64,000 nucleotides of DNA. Origin: Nocardioides kongjuensis. GTDB lineage: Bacteria; Actinomycetota; Actinomycetes; Propionibacteriales; Nocardioidaceae. The notes beneath the pieces are model-generated. The model was not told where the DNA came from and did not search any database. It saw only the letters and a program-made list of their open reading frames with translations. Made by a program: the position numbers and the translations under genes. Location of the stretch: contig NZ_JACCBF010000001.1 in assembly GCF_013409625.1 (NCBI RefSeq), positions 3,351,001 to 3,415,000 of the forward strand, written 5' to 3'. Positions 26,202-35,029 of the stretch are shown here, piece after piece; the stretch's first letter is position 1; the number at the start of each line of letters is the position of its first letter.

Positions 26202-26633
26202 ATGGCGATCAACCTCAACCCCTACATCAACTGGCGCGGCCAGGCCCGCGAGGCGATGGAGTTCTACCAGTCCGTCCTCGGCGGCGAGCTCACCGTGATG
26301 ACCTTCGCCGACATGGGCGGCACCGCGATGGGCGTCGCCGAGTCCGAGGTCGACTGGGTGATGCACTCGGCCCTGTCGGTCTCCCCCTCGGTCCTGCTCA
26401 TGGGCGCCGACCACCCCTCCCACGTCCCCGGCGAGCCGCAGACCCAGCAGGTCAGCATCAGCGGTCCGGCCGAGGACGGCGACACCCTGCGCGCCTGGTG
26501 GGAGGGCCTGACCGACGGCGCCACCGTGATGCAGCCGCTCGAGCCGGCGCCCTGGGGCGACAGCTTCGGCATGCTGAAGGACAAGTACGGCGTCGACTGG
26601 CTGGTCAACATCGCCGGCGCGCCCCAGGGGTGA
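26202..26633 (+). CDS. VOC family protein, PhnB/glyoxalase-like
   Basis: This 143-residue protein starts MAINLNPYINWRGQAREAMEFYQ, with GGGAG 5 bases upstream. YINWRGQAREAMEFYQSVLG and the end EPAPWGDSFGMLKDKYGVDWL are the marks of PhnB-like VOC proteins, the YjdN/3-demethylubiquinone methyltransferase-like group. These form a metal- or ligand-binding paired beta-alpha-beta-beta-beta fold. No enzymatic activity can be assigned. A strong hairpin follows the stop. Confidence 0.92.
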   Translation: MAINLNPYINWRGQAREAMEFYQSVLGGELTVMTFADMGGTAMGVAESEVDWVMHSALSVSPSVLLMGADHPSHVPGEPQTQQVSISGPAEDGDTLRAWWEGLTDGATVMQPLEPAPWGDSFGMLKDKYGVDWLVNIAGAPQG

Positions 26634-26654
26634 CCCTGCGCCGTCCCTGACCTG

Positions 26655-26691
26655 CAGCGGCGAGCGGTTCATCGTGCACCGCTCGCCGCTG
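26655..26691 (+). terminator. perfect 14-bp hairpin after the VOC gene
   Basis: CAGCGGCGAGCGGT (26655-26668) and ACCGCTCGCCGCTG (26678-26691) are perfect complements around a 9-base loop. The hairpin starts 22 bases after the stop codon and is followed by GAGTGTTGTC. It is a terminator-like structure without a full U-tract. Confidence 0.65.
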
Positions 26692-26707
26692 AGTGTTGTC
26701 GGTGCCG

Positions 26708-27187
26708 CTGTAACACGTCGTTGGCCGCTGTGGGAGCCCGGCGTCCGCTGTAACACGTGGTTCGCTGCTCTACCCGCCCCATGTCACCTGTAGCGGACCC
26801 GTACAGACCCCCATGTCCGTGGTCAGGCGGCTGGTAGGCGGGCGAACCACGTGTTACAGCACCCGGAGCACCACACGCGACGGGCGCGCACCGCGCCGCC
26901 GCGCTGTAACACGCGGTTCGCTGCTCCACCCGCCCCATGTCAGCTGTAGCGGACCCGTACAGACCCCCATGTCCGTGGTCAGGCGGCTGGTAGGCGGGCG
27001 AACCACGTGTTACAGCACCCGGAGCACCACACGCGGCGGGCGCGCACCGCGCCGCCGCGCTGTAACACGCGGTTCGCTGCTCCACCCGCCCCATGTCACC
27101 TGTAGCGGACCCGTACAGACCCCCATGTCCGTGGTCACGCGGCTGGTAGGCAGGCGAACCACGTGTTACAGCACCCGGAGCCCACCG
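26708..27187. repeat. tandem 156-bp repeats with inverted 17-bp arms (about 2.8 units plus a decayed start)
   Basis: Units begin at 26747, 26903 and 27059, an exact 156-bp period, with only a few base differences. In unit 1 TGTAACACGTGGTTCGC (26749-26765) is the perfect reverse complement of GCGAACCACGTGTTACA (26842-26858), so each unit can fold into a large stem or act as a paired site. Units 2 and 3 have one C-for-T change in the left arm. A truncated relative starts at 26708. Because 156 is a multiple of 3, long open frames with 52-residue repeats exist on both strands; I judge them non-coding. The whole stretch from 26634 to 27271 holds no recognised gene, and the array lies just upstream of the five-gene operon. 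Confidence 0.9.
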
Positions 27188-27271
27188 CCCGCGCCGAGCC
27201 ACCCCCAGCACCCACCTGAGGCATGGCGGGAGCGAGCATGAGTCGGTGGGATCAACCATGATGGGCGCACC

Positions 27272-28567
27272 ATGCCGCGCTGGAACCTCCAGGCCGTCGA
27301 GAAGGCCGCCCCGGACGCCTCCTCCCTGACCGCCGCCCGCAAGCTCGCGGTGCCGGGGCCCTGGTCCGAGACGGGCAGCACGGACACGCTCGTGTGGGGC
27401 CAGTGCCAGGGCAGCGGGAGGACGCCGTACCAGGTGTCGATCGACCTGGCCGGGCCGGCGTACCGGTGCAGCTGCCCGAGCCGGAAGTTCCCGTGCAAGC
27501 ACGCGCTGGCGCTGCTGCTCCTGTGGGTGCGCTCGGACGGGGCGGTGGCCGATGCGGCCGAGCCGGCGGGGTTCGCGGGCGACTGGGCGGCGACCCGGGC
27601 GGAGCGGGCGGCCGGTGCGGCGGCGACCGAGGCGAAGCGGCCGGTCGACCCCGAGGCCCGCGCCCGCAGGGTCGAGGAGCGGCGCTCGACGATGTCGGCG
27701 GCGCTGGAGGACTTCGCGCAGTGGTTGGCCGACCTGGCACGCAGCGGTACGGCGAGCGCCCGCCGCCAGCCGTGGACCTGGTGGGACACGGCGGCGGCGC
27801 GGCTGGTGGACGGCCAGGTGCCGGGGCTGGCCGAGCGGCTGCGCGACATGGCGACGGCCGTCGCCAGCCGGGACGACTGGGCCGAGCACCTGCTGAGCGA
27901 GGCCGGCCGGTGGTGGCTGGCGGTGCAGGCGTGGCGCCGCTGGGACGAGCTGACCGCGACGACGCAGGGCGACCTGCGCACCTACCTCGGCTGGTCGTGG
28001 GGCGCCGACGACCTCGCCGACGCGGAGCCGGCCGCCGGCTGGCAGGTCTTGGGCGCGCACCGCGACGAGACCGGCCGGCTCAAGGAGCAGCGCACCTGGC
28101 TGCGGTCGGTCGCGACCGGCGAGCTGGTGGTGGTGCTCGACTTCGCCGGCGGCCCGCAGCCGCTGCCGGTGCCCCAGCTCGACGGCAGCGTCGTCGACGT
28201 ACCGCTCGTCCGCTACCCCGGCTCGGCACCCACCCGCGCCCGCTTCGCCGCCTCCCCCGCGCCGCTGTCCCTCGACACCCCGTTGCCGGCCGGCGGCTCG
28301 CTCGCCGACGCCCGGGCGGCGCTGAGCGACCTGTGGCAGCGCAACCCGTGGGCGGTGCGGGTGCCGGCGGTGGTGCGGGGCCGCCTCGTCCCGCCGTACG
28401 ACGGCGCGCCGGCCACCTTCGTCGACGAGTCCGGCGACACCGTCGACCTGCTCGGCCCGGACCCGTGGGACGCGCTGGCCGTGACCGGCGGTGCGGTGAC
28501 CGATGTGTTCGGGGAGCTCGAGGACCGCGGCCTGCGGCCGCTCAGCGTCACGGCGGTGGACGCGTGA
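27272..28567 (+). CDS. SWIM zinc-finger protein (operon gene 1)
   Basis: The 431-residue protein has the SWIM motif YRCSCPSRKFPCKHALALLL near residue 72, a C-x-C-x6-C-x-H zinc site that binds DNA or protein. The stretch just before it (TPYQVSIDLAGPAYRC) is the usual lead-in strand. The rest is helical, Ala/Arg-rich, with W-rich blocks (QPWTWWDTAAARLVDGQVPG) and no known catalytic motif. It is the first gene of an operon whose next start overlaps its stop (GTGA), and may recognise the target of the whole system. I cannot assign a more precise role. Confidence 0.88.
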   Translation: MPRWNLQAVEKAAPDASSLTAARKLAVPGPWSETGSTDTLVWGQCQGSGRTPYQVSIDLAGPAYRCSCPSRKFPCKHALALLLLWVRSDGAVADAAEPAGFAGDWAATRAERAAGAAATEAKRPVDPEARARRVEERRSTMSAALEDFAQWLADLARSGTASARRQPWTWWDTAAARLVDGQVPGLAERLRDMATAVASRDDWAEHLLSEAGRWWLAVQAWRRWDELTATTQGDLRTYLGWSWGADDLADAEPAAGWQVLGAHRDETGRLKEQRTWLRSVATGELVVVLDFAGGPQPLPVPQLDGSVVDVPLVRYPGSAPTRARFAASPAPLSLDTPLPAGGSLADARAALSDLWQRNPWAVRVPAVVRGRLVPPYDGAPATFVDESGDTVDLLGPDPWDALAVTGGAVTDVFGELEDRGLRPLSVTAVDA

Positions 28568-29907
28568 GCGCACCCTGGTGGCAGCAGACGACGGCGGCAG
28601 CTTTGCTCGGCACCGAGCGCCGCGAGCCGCCGGCCCTCCCCCACGACCTCGGCGTCACGGCACGCCCCGACAGCACGCCCGAGACCGCGCTGCTCGACGC
28701 CGCGGCCCTCGGCGGTGCGCTGTTGCGCGCCGCCCTGCCCGCCCGCCCCGCGGGCGACCTCCCGGAGCCGGCCGCGCCCGACGCCACCCCGCTCGCGCCG
28801 CCCGCCGCCGTCCAGCTGCTCGGCCTGCTCGTCAGCCAGCCCCCCGTCGCCGCGCGGCTGCGTCCGCTGGCGCTCGAGCGCTGGCTGCGCGTCGCCGCCG
28901 ACCGCGGCGTCCGCGTCCCGGCCCGCGCCCTGCCGCGCCTGCTCGCGCTGGTCACCCAGCAGGCCGAGCTGCGCGCCGCCACGCGGCCGGTCGTCGGCGA
29001 GCGCGGCCGCTGGCTCGCGGGCCTGCGCCCCGACTGGCGGTGGGTGCTGGACGACGAGCCGGCGCCCGCCGCACGCGCGCCGCTCTCCCCCGACGACTGG
29101 CGCGCCCTGCCCGCCGCTGCCCGCGCCGACGCGCTCCCGGCCGACGACCCCGACCTGCTCGAGGCGGCTCTCGACGACCGCTCCGACAAGGTACGACGCC
29201 GGGCGCTCGCACTCCTCGACGCGGCTCCCGGCTCGGCACGGGCCGCCCGGATGGCCGAGCGGCTGCGTGCGCTGCTGGCGCCGACCGGTCGGCTCCGGCG
29301 CGGTCTCGAGGTCGCGCTGCCGACCGAGCCGGACGCGGCCGGCGTGCGCGACGGCCTGACCCGGACCCGCGGCGGCTCGCAGCGCGAGCGGTGGCTGGAG
29401 CTGATCAGCGCCGGGGCACCGCTCTCGGTGTGGACCGACGCGACCGGCAAGGACGCCGCCCACACCTGGCCGCTGATCACCCAGCCGGCGGCCCGGGCCG
29501 GCGTGCTGCGTGCGATCCGGGCCCGCGGCGACGTCGCCTGGGCGACGGCGGCCGCGGCCGACAGCCCCGACCTGCTGGCGTACCTGCCCGCCGCCGAGCA
29601 GGACGCGGCCGCGCTCCGGCTGCTGCGGACGACGAAGGCCGCGGCCGGCGTCGCGGCGGTGGTCCGCCACGTCGCGGCGCCGTGGAGTCCCGCGCTCAGC
29701 GCCGCGGTCGTCGACATCCTGCGCCACACCGCCCCGGCTGCCGGCTCGGCCGCCCTGGCCCTGCCGACCCTCGCGGCCGGCCTGCACCCCTCGGTCCGGC
29801 CGGCGGTCTCCGCCTGGGCCCGCACCGAGAGCAGGTGGGGCTCGCTGCCCGCCGACCTCGACCAGTACCTCTCCTTCCTGCCCGCGATCACGGAGGCCTT
29901 CCGATGA
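28564..29907 (+). CDS. DUF5691 family helical protein (operon gene 2)
   Basis: The 447-residue protein starts VSAPWWQQTTAAALLGTERR, the W-x-x-x-x-x-A-A-L-L-G-T-x-R opening of DUF5691. It is almost entirely helical and Ala/Leu/Arg-rich, with WLAGLRPDWRW and short repeats such as ALDDRSDKVRRRALALLDAA that resemble HEAT-like repeats, so a scaffold role is plausible. No catalytic residues are apparent. Its GTG overlaps the SWIM gene stop, and its stop overlaps the ATPase start (ATGA). The family regularly accompanies MoxR/VWA genes. Confidence 0.82.
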   Translation: MSAPWWQQTTAAALLGTERREPPALPHDLGVTARPDSTPETALLDAAALGGALLRAALPARPAGDLPEPAAPDATPLAPPAAVQLLGLLVSQPPVAARLRPLALERWLRVAADRGVRVPARALPRLLALVTQQAELRAATRPVVGERGRWLAGLRPDWRWVLDDEPAPAARAPLSPDDWRALPAAARADALPADDPDLLEAALDDRSDKVRRRALALLDAAPGSARAARMAERLRALLAPTGRLRRGLEVALPTEPDAAGVRDGLTRTRGGSQRERWLELISAGAPLSVWTDATGKDAAHTWPLITQPAARAGVLRAIRARGDVAWATAAAADSPDLLAYLPAAEQDAAALRLLRTTKAAAGVAAVVRHVAAPWSPALSAAVVDILRHTAPAAGSAALALPTLAAGLHPSVRPAVSAWARTESRWGSLPADLDQYLSFLPAITEAFR

Positions 29908-31013
29908 CCCTCACCGAACCCACCGGCACCGACCCGTCCGGGGTGCTGCGCCAGCACGCCGAGGACGAGTACGCCCACGAGCTCGCCGCCCTGGCCGCCG
30001 CCGACGACCGGCCGCGGCCGCCGCAGTGGCGGCTCTCGCCGTGGGCGGTGACGACGTACCTGCTCGGCGGGCGCCTCGACGACGGCACCGAGATCAGCCC
30101 GAAGTACGTCGGCGCGCGGCGGCTGATGGAGATCGCCGTCGCCTCGCTGGCGACCGACCGTGCGCTGCTGCTGCTCGGCGTGCCCGGCACCGCCAAGTCC
30201 TGGGTCAGCGAGCACCTCGCGGCGGCCATCAGCGGCAGCTCGACCCTGGTCGTGCAGGGCACGGCCGGGACGCCGGAGGAGTCGCTGCGGTTCGGCTGGA
30301 ACTATGCGCGCCTGCTCGCCGAGGGGCCCTCGCGTGGCGCGCTGGTGCCGAGCCCGGTGATGCGGGCCATGGAGACCGGTGCGCTGGTCCGGGTCGAGGA
30401 GCTCACCCGGATCCCGGCCGACGTGCAGGACGCGCTGATCTCGATCCTCTCGGAGAAGACGCTGCCGATCCCCGAGCTCGACGACGAGGTGCAGGCCCGG
30501 CGCGGGTTCAACGTCATCGCGACCGCCAACAACCGCGACAAGGGCGTCAACGAGCTGTCCTCGGCGCTCAAGCGCCGGTTCAACACGCTCGTGCTGCCGC
30601 TGCCCGACAGCCTCGGCGAGGAGGTCGAGATCGTGCGCACCCGGGTCGCCTCGATCGGCCGCGGCCTGGAGCTGCCCGACGAGCTCGCCGCCACACCGGA
30701 GATCGAGCGGGTGGTGACCATCTTCCGCGAGCTGCGCGGCGGGATGACGCTCAACCAGCGCACCACCGTCAAGTCCCCGTCGAGCACCCTGTCCACCGCC
30801 GAGGCGATCTCGGTGATGACCAACGGGGTCGCGCTCGCCGCCCACTTCGGTGACGGCGTGGTCCGCGCCGACGACCTCGCCGCCAGCATCACCGGCGCGG
30901 TCGTCAAGGACCCGGTGCAGGACTCGATCGTGTGGCAGGAGTACCTCGAGACCGTCGTCAAGGACCGCCCCGAGTGGGCCGACCTCTACCGCGCGTGCCG
31001 GGAGCTGACCTGA
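29904..31013 (+). CDS. MoxR-like AAA+ ATPase (operon gene 3)
   Basis: The 369-residue ATPase has Walker A GVPGTAKSWVSEHLA near residue 94, a Walker B-like strand ALVRVEELTRIPADVQDALI (acidic EE rather than DE), sensor 1 in FNVIATANNRDKGV and the arginine-finger region SALKRRFNTLVLPLP. It is a MoxR/RavA-type chaperone ATPase that would remodel or load metal into a partner using ATP. The VWA gene two positions downstream is the expected partner. ATG 29904 overlaps the DUF5691 stop. Confidence 0.93.
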   Translation: MTLTEPTGTDPSGVLRQHAEDEYAHELAALAAADDRPRPPQWRLSPWAVTTYLLGGRLDDGTEISPKYVGARRLMEIAVASLATDRALLLLGVPGTAKSWVSEHLAAAISGSSTLVVQGTAGTPEESLRFGWNYARLLAEGPSRGALVPSPVMRAMETGALVRVEELTRIPADVQDALISILSEKTLPIPELDDEVQARRGFNVIATANNRDKGVNELSSALKRRFNTLVLPLPDSLGEEVEIVRTRVASIGRGLELPDELAATPEIERVVTIFRELRGGMTLNQRTTVKSPSSTLSTAEAISVMTNGVALAAHFGDGVVRADDLAASITGAVVKDPVQDSIVWQEYLETVVKDRPEWADLYRACRELT

Positions 31014-33241
31014 CCACGAGGGCCCGGGTCGAGGTCCTCGGCGTCCGCCACCACGGCCCGGGCTCGGCGCGCTCGGTCGCCGGCGCGCTCGAGGAGCTCG
31101 CCGCGGACGCCGTCGTGATCGAGGGGCCTCCGGAGCTCGACTCGCTGGTCCGGTACGTCGGCGAGGGGCTGGTGCCTCCCGTGGCCGGCCTGGCCTACGC
31201 GACGGCCGAGCCGTGGCGGGCCGCGTTCTACCCGATGGCGGCCTTCTCCCCCGAGTGGGTCGCCCTCACCTGGGCGGTCGAGCACGGCGTACCCGTCCGG
31301 TTCGCCGACCTGCCCGCCGCCCAGTCCCTCGCGCCCGCCGATCCCACCGGTCCCACCGATCCCCCCGTGACCGAGCCGGAGCGCGAGGAGCGCACCGACC
31401 CGATCACCCTGCTCGCCACCGCGGCCGGGTACGACGACCCCGAGCGCTGGTGGGAGGACGCAGTCGAGCACCGGGCGGAGTCCTCGCTGGCGCGGTTCGC
31501 CCTGCTGCGCGAGGCGATGGCCGAGGCCCGCGCCTCCGGCCCGGTCGGCGACGACAACCTGCGCCGCGAGGCGGCGATGCGCAAGGTGCTGCGGGCCACG
31601 ATCAGGGAGGGCCACGAGCGGATCGCGTTCGTGTGCGGCGCCTACCACGCGCCCGCCCTGGAGCCGGCGAGCTTCCCGTCCCAGGCAGCCGACAACAAGC
31701 TGCTCGCCGGCCTGGCGAAGGTGAAGGTGACCGCGACCTGGGCGCCGTGGACCGCGGGCCGGCTGGCCTACGCCAGCGGGTACGGCGCCGGCGTCACCTC
31801 GCCCGGGTGGTACCAGCACCTGTTCGCCTGCTGGGCCGAGGACCGGCCCGGCGACGTCGTCCCGGGCTGGCTGACCCGGGTCGCCCGGGCGCTGCGCGAC
31901 GACGGCCTCGACGCCGCGCCCGCGACCGTGGTCGAGGCGGTGCGGATGGCGGAGGCGCTGGCCGCCGTACGGGGTCGCCCGTCGGCCGGCCTCGAGGAGC
32001 TGATGGACGCCAGCCAGACGGTCCTCTGCGGCGGCTCGGCGGTCCCGCTCGGTCTCGTGCAGCGGCGACTCGTGATCGGCGAGGAGCTGGGGCAGGTGCC
32101 CGACGCCGTCCCCCTCGTGCCGCTCGCCGAGGACCTCGCCCGCACCCAGCGCCGGCTCCGGCTCAAGCCGTCGCCGACACCCGCGACGATCACCCTCGAC
32201 CTGCGCAAGGAGGGCCAGCTCGAGCGCTCGCGGCTGCTGCACCGGCTCGCCCTCCTGGGCATCCCGTGGGGCACCCCCGGCGACGCCGGCCGCACCACCG
32301 GCACCTTCAAGGAGGCGTGGGACCTCGAGTGGCAGCCCGAGTTCGCCGTCTCGCTGGTCGAGGCCGGGCTGCTCGGGACGACCGTCCTCGGTGCCGCGGA
32401 GACCCGGGTCCGGGAGGCGGCCGCCGCCGCGACCGACCTGGCCACCCTCGGCCGGCTCGTCGAGTCCGCGCTGGTCGCCGACCTGCCCCGCGCCCTCGCC
32501 ACCGTGGTCGACGCGCTCGCCGCGGCCACCGCCCACCAGCACGACACCCGCGCCCTGCTCGACGCGATCGAGCCGCTGGCCCGCACCCAGCGCTACGGCG
32601 ACGTGCGGCGCGCCGACCTGGGCCGGGTCCGCGAGGTGCTCGCCACCGTCGTGGTCCGCTCGGCGGTCGAGCTGCGGGCGGCCTGCAGCGGCCTCGACGA
32701 CGACGCGGCCGCCGCGCTGCGCGGCTCGATCGACAGCGCCCAGCGCGGGATCGCGCTCGTCGGGGTCGGCGCCGAGCGGTGGCGCGAGGCGCTCGCCGGC
32801 GTGGCCGCCGACGACCGGGTCCACGGCTCGGTCGCCGGCCGGGTCAACCGGATCCTGCTCGACGGCGGCCACCTCGCGGCCGAGCGGGCCGCCGAGCGGC
32901 TCAGCCGCCAGCTCTCCGTCGGCGCCTCCCCTGTCCACGCCGCCGCCTGGCTCGACGGCTTCCTCGAGGGCGAGTCCGTGCTGCTGCTGCACGACCCGAC
33001 CCTGCTGGCGATGGTCGACGAGTGGGTCGGCCGCGTGGACGAGTCCGTCTTCGAGGACCTGCTGCCGCTGCTGCGCCGTACCTTCGCCCGGTTCCCGCCC
33101 GCCGAGCGTCGCCAGGTCGCCAGCCGGGTCCGCAACCTCGACGACGACCACGCCGACGCCGTGCCCGACCTCGACCTGGCCGCCGGCCGCGACGCCGCTC
33201 GCCAGGTGGCCACGCTCCTCGGACTGGAGGTGAGCGCATGA
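30995..33241 (+). CDS. DUF5682 family protein with TraB/Tiki-like motifs (operon gene 4)
   Basis: The product is about 748 residues. VEVLGVRHHGPGSARSV near the start, DAVVIEGPPELDSLV near residue 37 and FVCGAYHAPALEPAS near residue 215 form a G-x-x-H-H-G, E-G-P-P-E and G-A-x-H-x-P series. This resembles the catalytic histidine/glutamate blocks of the TraB/Tiki/erythromycin-esterase superfamily of putative metallohydrolases; the resemblance is my inference. The C-terminal two thirds is helical without known motifs. The start is uncertain: GTG 30995 overlaps the ATPase end, and CTG 31010 after CGGGAG is possible. Confidence 0.82.
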   Translation: MPGADLTTRARVEVLGVRHHGPGSARSVAGALEELAADAVVIEGPPELDSLVRYVGEGLVPPVAGLAYATAEPWRAAFYPMAAFSPEWVALTWAVEHGVPVRFADLPAAQSLAPADPTGPTDPPVTEPEREERTDPITLLATAAGYDDPERWWEDAVEHRAESSLARFALLREAMAEARASGPVGDDNLRREAAMRKVLRATIREGHERIAFVCGAYHAPALEPASFPSQAADNKLLAGLAKVKVTATWAPWTAGRLAYASGYGAGVTSPGWYQHLFACWAEDRPGDVVPGWLTRVARALRDDGLDAAPATVVEAVRMAEALAAVRGRPSAGLEELMDASQTVLCGGSAVPLGLVQRRLVIGEELGQVPDAVPLVPLAEDLARTQRRLRLKPSPTPATITLDLRKEGQLERSRLLHRLALLGIPWGTPGDAGRTTGTFKEAWDLEWQPEFAVSLVEAGLLGTTVLGAAETRVREAAAAATDLATLGRLVESALVADLPRALATVVDALAAATAHQHDTRALLDAIEPLARTQRYGDVRRADLGRVREVLATVVVRSAVELRAACSGLDDDAAAALRGSIDSAQRGIALVGVGAERWREALAGVAADDRVHGSVAGRVNRILLDGGHLAAERAAERLSRQLSVGASPVHAAAWLDGFLEGESVLLLHDPTLLAMVDEWVGRVDESVFEDLLPLLRRTFARFPPAERRQVASRVRNLDDDHADAVPDLDLAAGRDAARQVATLLGLEVSA

Positions 33242-34452
33242 CCGAGTCCCTCGAGTCACCCGTGCCCGAGCCGCGTGACCGGCTGACCCGCTGGCGGCTG
33301 GTGCTCGGCGGCGACGAGGCCGACCCCGCCGACGTCCACCTGTCGGCCGAGGACCTGGTCCGCGACCGCGCCCTGTCCCAGCTGTACAACGGCCCCGGCG
33401 ACGGCCCCGGACGCCCGGGCGGCCCGCGCCGCGGCGGGCTGGGCCGCTCCGCTCCCGGCGTGAACCGGTGGCTCGGCGACATCCGCACCTACTTCCCGTC
33501 CTCGGTGGTGCAGGTGATGCAGGCCGACGCGATGGACCGGCTCGGCCTCCACGAGCTGCTCCTCGAGCCCGAGACGATGGCCGCGGTGCAGCCCGACCTC
33601 AACCTGGTGACCACCCTCGTCGGCCTCAACCGGGTGATCCCCGAGCACAGCCGCACGACCGCCCGCGCGGTGGTCCGGGCGGTCACCGACCAGCTCGAGC
33701 AGCGGCTGCGCAGCAAGACCGTCCAGGCCGTCTCAGGCGCCGTCGACCGGGCCGCCCGCACCCGCCGGCCCCGGCACCACGAGATCGACTGGCGGCGCAC
33801 CATTGCCGCCAACCTCAAGCACTACCTGCCCGAGCACGGCACCGTCGTGCCCGAGCGGCTCCACGGCCACGCCCGCCGCACCCGGCAGACCCAGCGCCAC
33901 ATCATCTTGTGCATCGACCAGTCCGGCTCGATGGCGGAGTCGGTCGTCCACTCCAGCGTCTTCGGCGCGGTCCTCGCCTCACTGCGTGCCGTCTCGACGC
34001 GGCTGGTCGCCTTCGACACCGAGGTCGTCGACCTCACCGACGAGATCGAGGACCCGGTCGACGTGCTCTTCGGCGTCCAGCTCGGCGGCGGCACCGACAT
34101 CAACCGCGCCCTCGCCTACTGCCAGTCGCTGATCGAACGGCCCGAGGAGACGGTGCTCGTGCTGATCAGCGACCTCTACGAGGGCGGCATCGCCGAGGAG
34201 ATGATCCGCCGCGCCAACGCGATCACGTCCTCGGGTGCGGTCATGGTCGCGCTGCTGGCGCTGAGCGACTCGGGGGCGCCGTCGTACGACGCCGCGCACG
34301 CCGCCGCCCTGGCCGCGATCGGCGTGCCGGCCTTCGCGTGCACCCCCGACCAGTTCCCCGACCTGATGGCCGCGGCGATCGAGAGGCGCGACCTCGCCCA
34401 GTGGGCGGCGGCCAACGACATCGTGGTCGCGAGCGCCGTCGAGGACGACTAG
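33238..34452 (+). CDS. VWA domain protein (operon gene 5)
   Basis: The 404-residue protein has an N-terminal helical region and a C-terminal von Willebrand A domain from about residue 220. Its metal-ion-dependent adhesion site is complete: IDQSGSMAES (D-x-S-x-S), GGGTDINRAL (threonine) and LISDLYEGG (aspartate). Such proteins pair with MoxR ATPases in chelatase-like complexes. A Gly/Pro/Arg-rich segment near residues 52-72 is a linker. The ATG overlaps the DUF5682 stop (ATGA), and the gene ends 4 bases from the converging pyrE stop. Confidence 0.93.
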   Translation: MTESLESPVPEPRDRLTRWRLVLGGDEADPADVHLSAEDLVRDRALSQLYNGPGDGPGRPGGPRRGGLGRSAPGVNRWLGDIRTYFPSSVVQVMQADAMDRLGLHELLLEPETMAAVQPDLNLVTTLVGLNRVIPEHSRTTARAVVRAVTDQLEQRLRSKTVQAVSGAVDRAARTRRPRHHEIDWRRTIAANLKHYLPEHGTVVPERLHGHARRTRQTQRHIILCIDQSGSMAESVVHSSVFGAVLASLRAVSTRLVAFDTEVVDLTDEIEDPVDVLFGVQLGGGTDINRALAYCQSLIERPEETVLVLISDLYEGGIAEEMIRRANAITSSGAVMVALLALSDSGAPSYDAAHAAALAAIGVPAFACTPDQFPDLMAAAIERRDLAQWAAANDIVVASAVEDD

Positions 34453-34456
34453 CGGG

Positions 34457-35008
34457 TCACGCCTGAGCTGCGTCGCGAGCGGCGTCCAGCTCGGCCTTCG
34501 TGAGCACGGCGCGGACCTCGAGCTCGACGTCGGCGAGCGGGTTCTCGCCGGCCGGGCTGCGGTCGATCGCGCACACCACCGTCTCGACGACGGCGCCGCC
34601 CTCGCGCAGCGCGTTGGTCGCGTCGCGGACCGCGCCGCCGGTGGTGATGACGTCCTCGATCAGCACCACCTTGCGGCCGTCGTACGACGGTCCCTCGGCG
34701 AGCTTGGCGGTGCCGTACTCCTTGGCCTTCTTGCGCACGAACACGACCGGCAGGCCGACGAGCTGACTGACCGCCGTCGCGATCGGGATGCCGCCCATCT
34801 CCAGGCCGCCGAGCAGCTCGGCGTCGGCCGGCAGCAGCTGGGCGACCTCGCGCGCGACGCGGGCGAGGAGGAGCGGGTCGGCCTCGAAGAGGTACTTGTC
34901 GAAGTACTCGTTGCTGACCTGACCCGACCGGAGCACGAACTCGCCGGTGAGGCGGCAGGTGGCGTCGATGTCGGCGGCGAGGGCGGTGTCCGTGGTCGTC
35001 ACGCGCAC
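34457..35008 (-). CDS. pyrE: orotate phosphoribosyltransferase
   Basis: PyrE adds phosphoribose from PRPP to orotate in pyrimidine synthesis. The 183 residues fit. KVVLIEDVITTGGAVRDA is the PRPP-binding signature, and VFVRKKAKEYGTAKLAEG is the catalytic loop with the conserved lysines. GEFVLRSGQVSNEYFDKYLF is the orotate-side opening. The start is GTG 35008; GTG 35002 is possible. It is divergent from the aminotransferase (21-bp gap) and converges with the VWA gene. Confidence 0.95.
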   Translation of the reverse strand: MRVTTTDTALAADIDATCRLTGEFVLRSGQVSNEYFDKYLFEADPLLLARVAREVAQLLPADAELLGGLEMGGIPIATAVSQLVGLPVVFVRKKAKEYGTAKLAEGPSYDGRKVVLIEDVITTGGAVRDATNALREGGAVVETVVCAIDRSPAGENPLADVELEVRAVLTKAELDAARDAAQA

Positions 35009-35029
35009 AGGTTATCTATCGTCGTCCCC

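Noticed and set aside
26708..27187. Possible CRISPR array.
   Set aside because: Units are 156 bp and nearly identical over their full length, with no variable spacers and no cas genes.
26669..28573. Long open frame on the minus strand through the 156-bp array, giving 52-residue protein repeats (and a shorter plus-strand frame at 26813-27241).
   Set aside because: The repeat period is a multiple of three, so frames stay open on both strands by chance. There is no good ribosome-binding site, and the minus frame continues antisense through the SWIM gene.
28548..30845. A 765-codon antisense frame opposite DUF5691 and the AAA+ gene.
   Set aside because: It is a compositional shadow; the sense strand has clear motifs and coupled starts.
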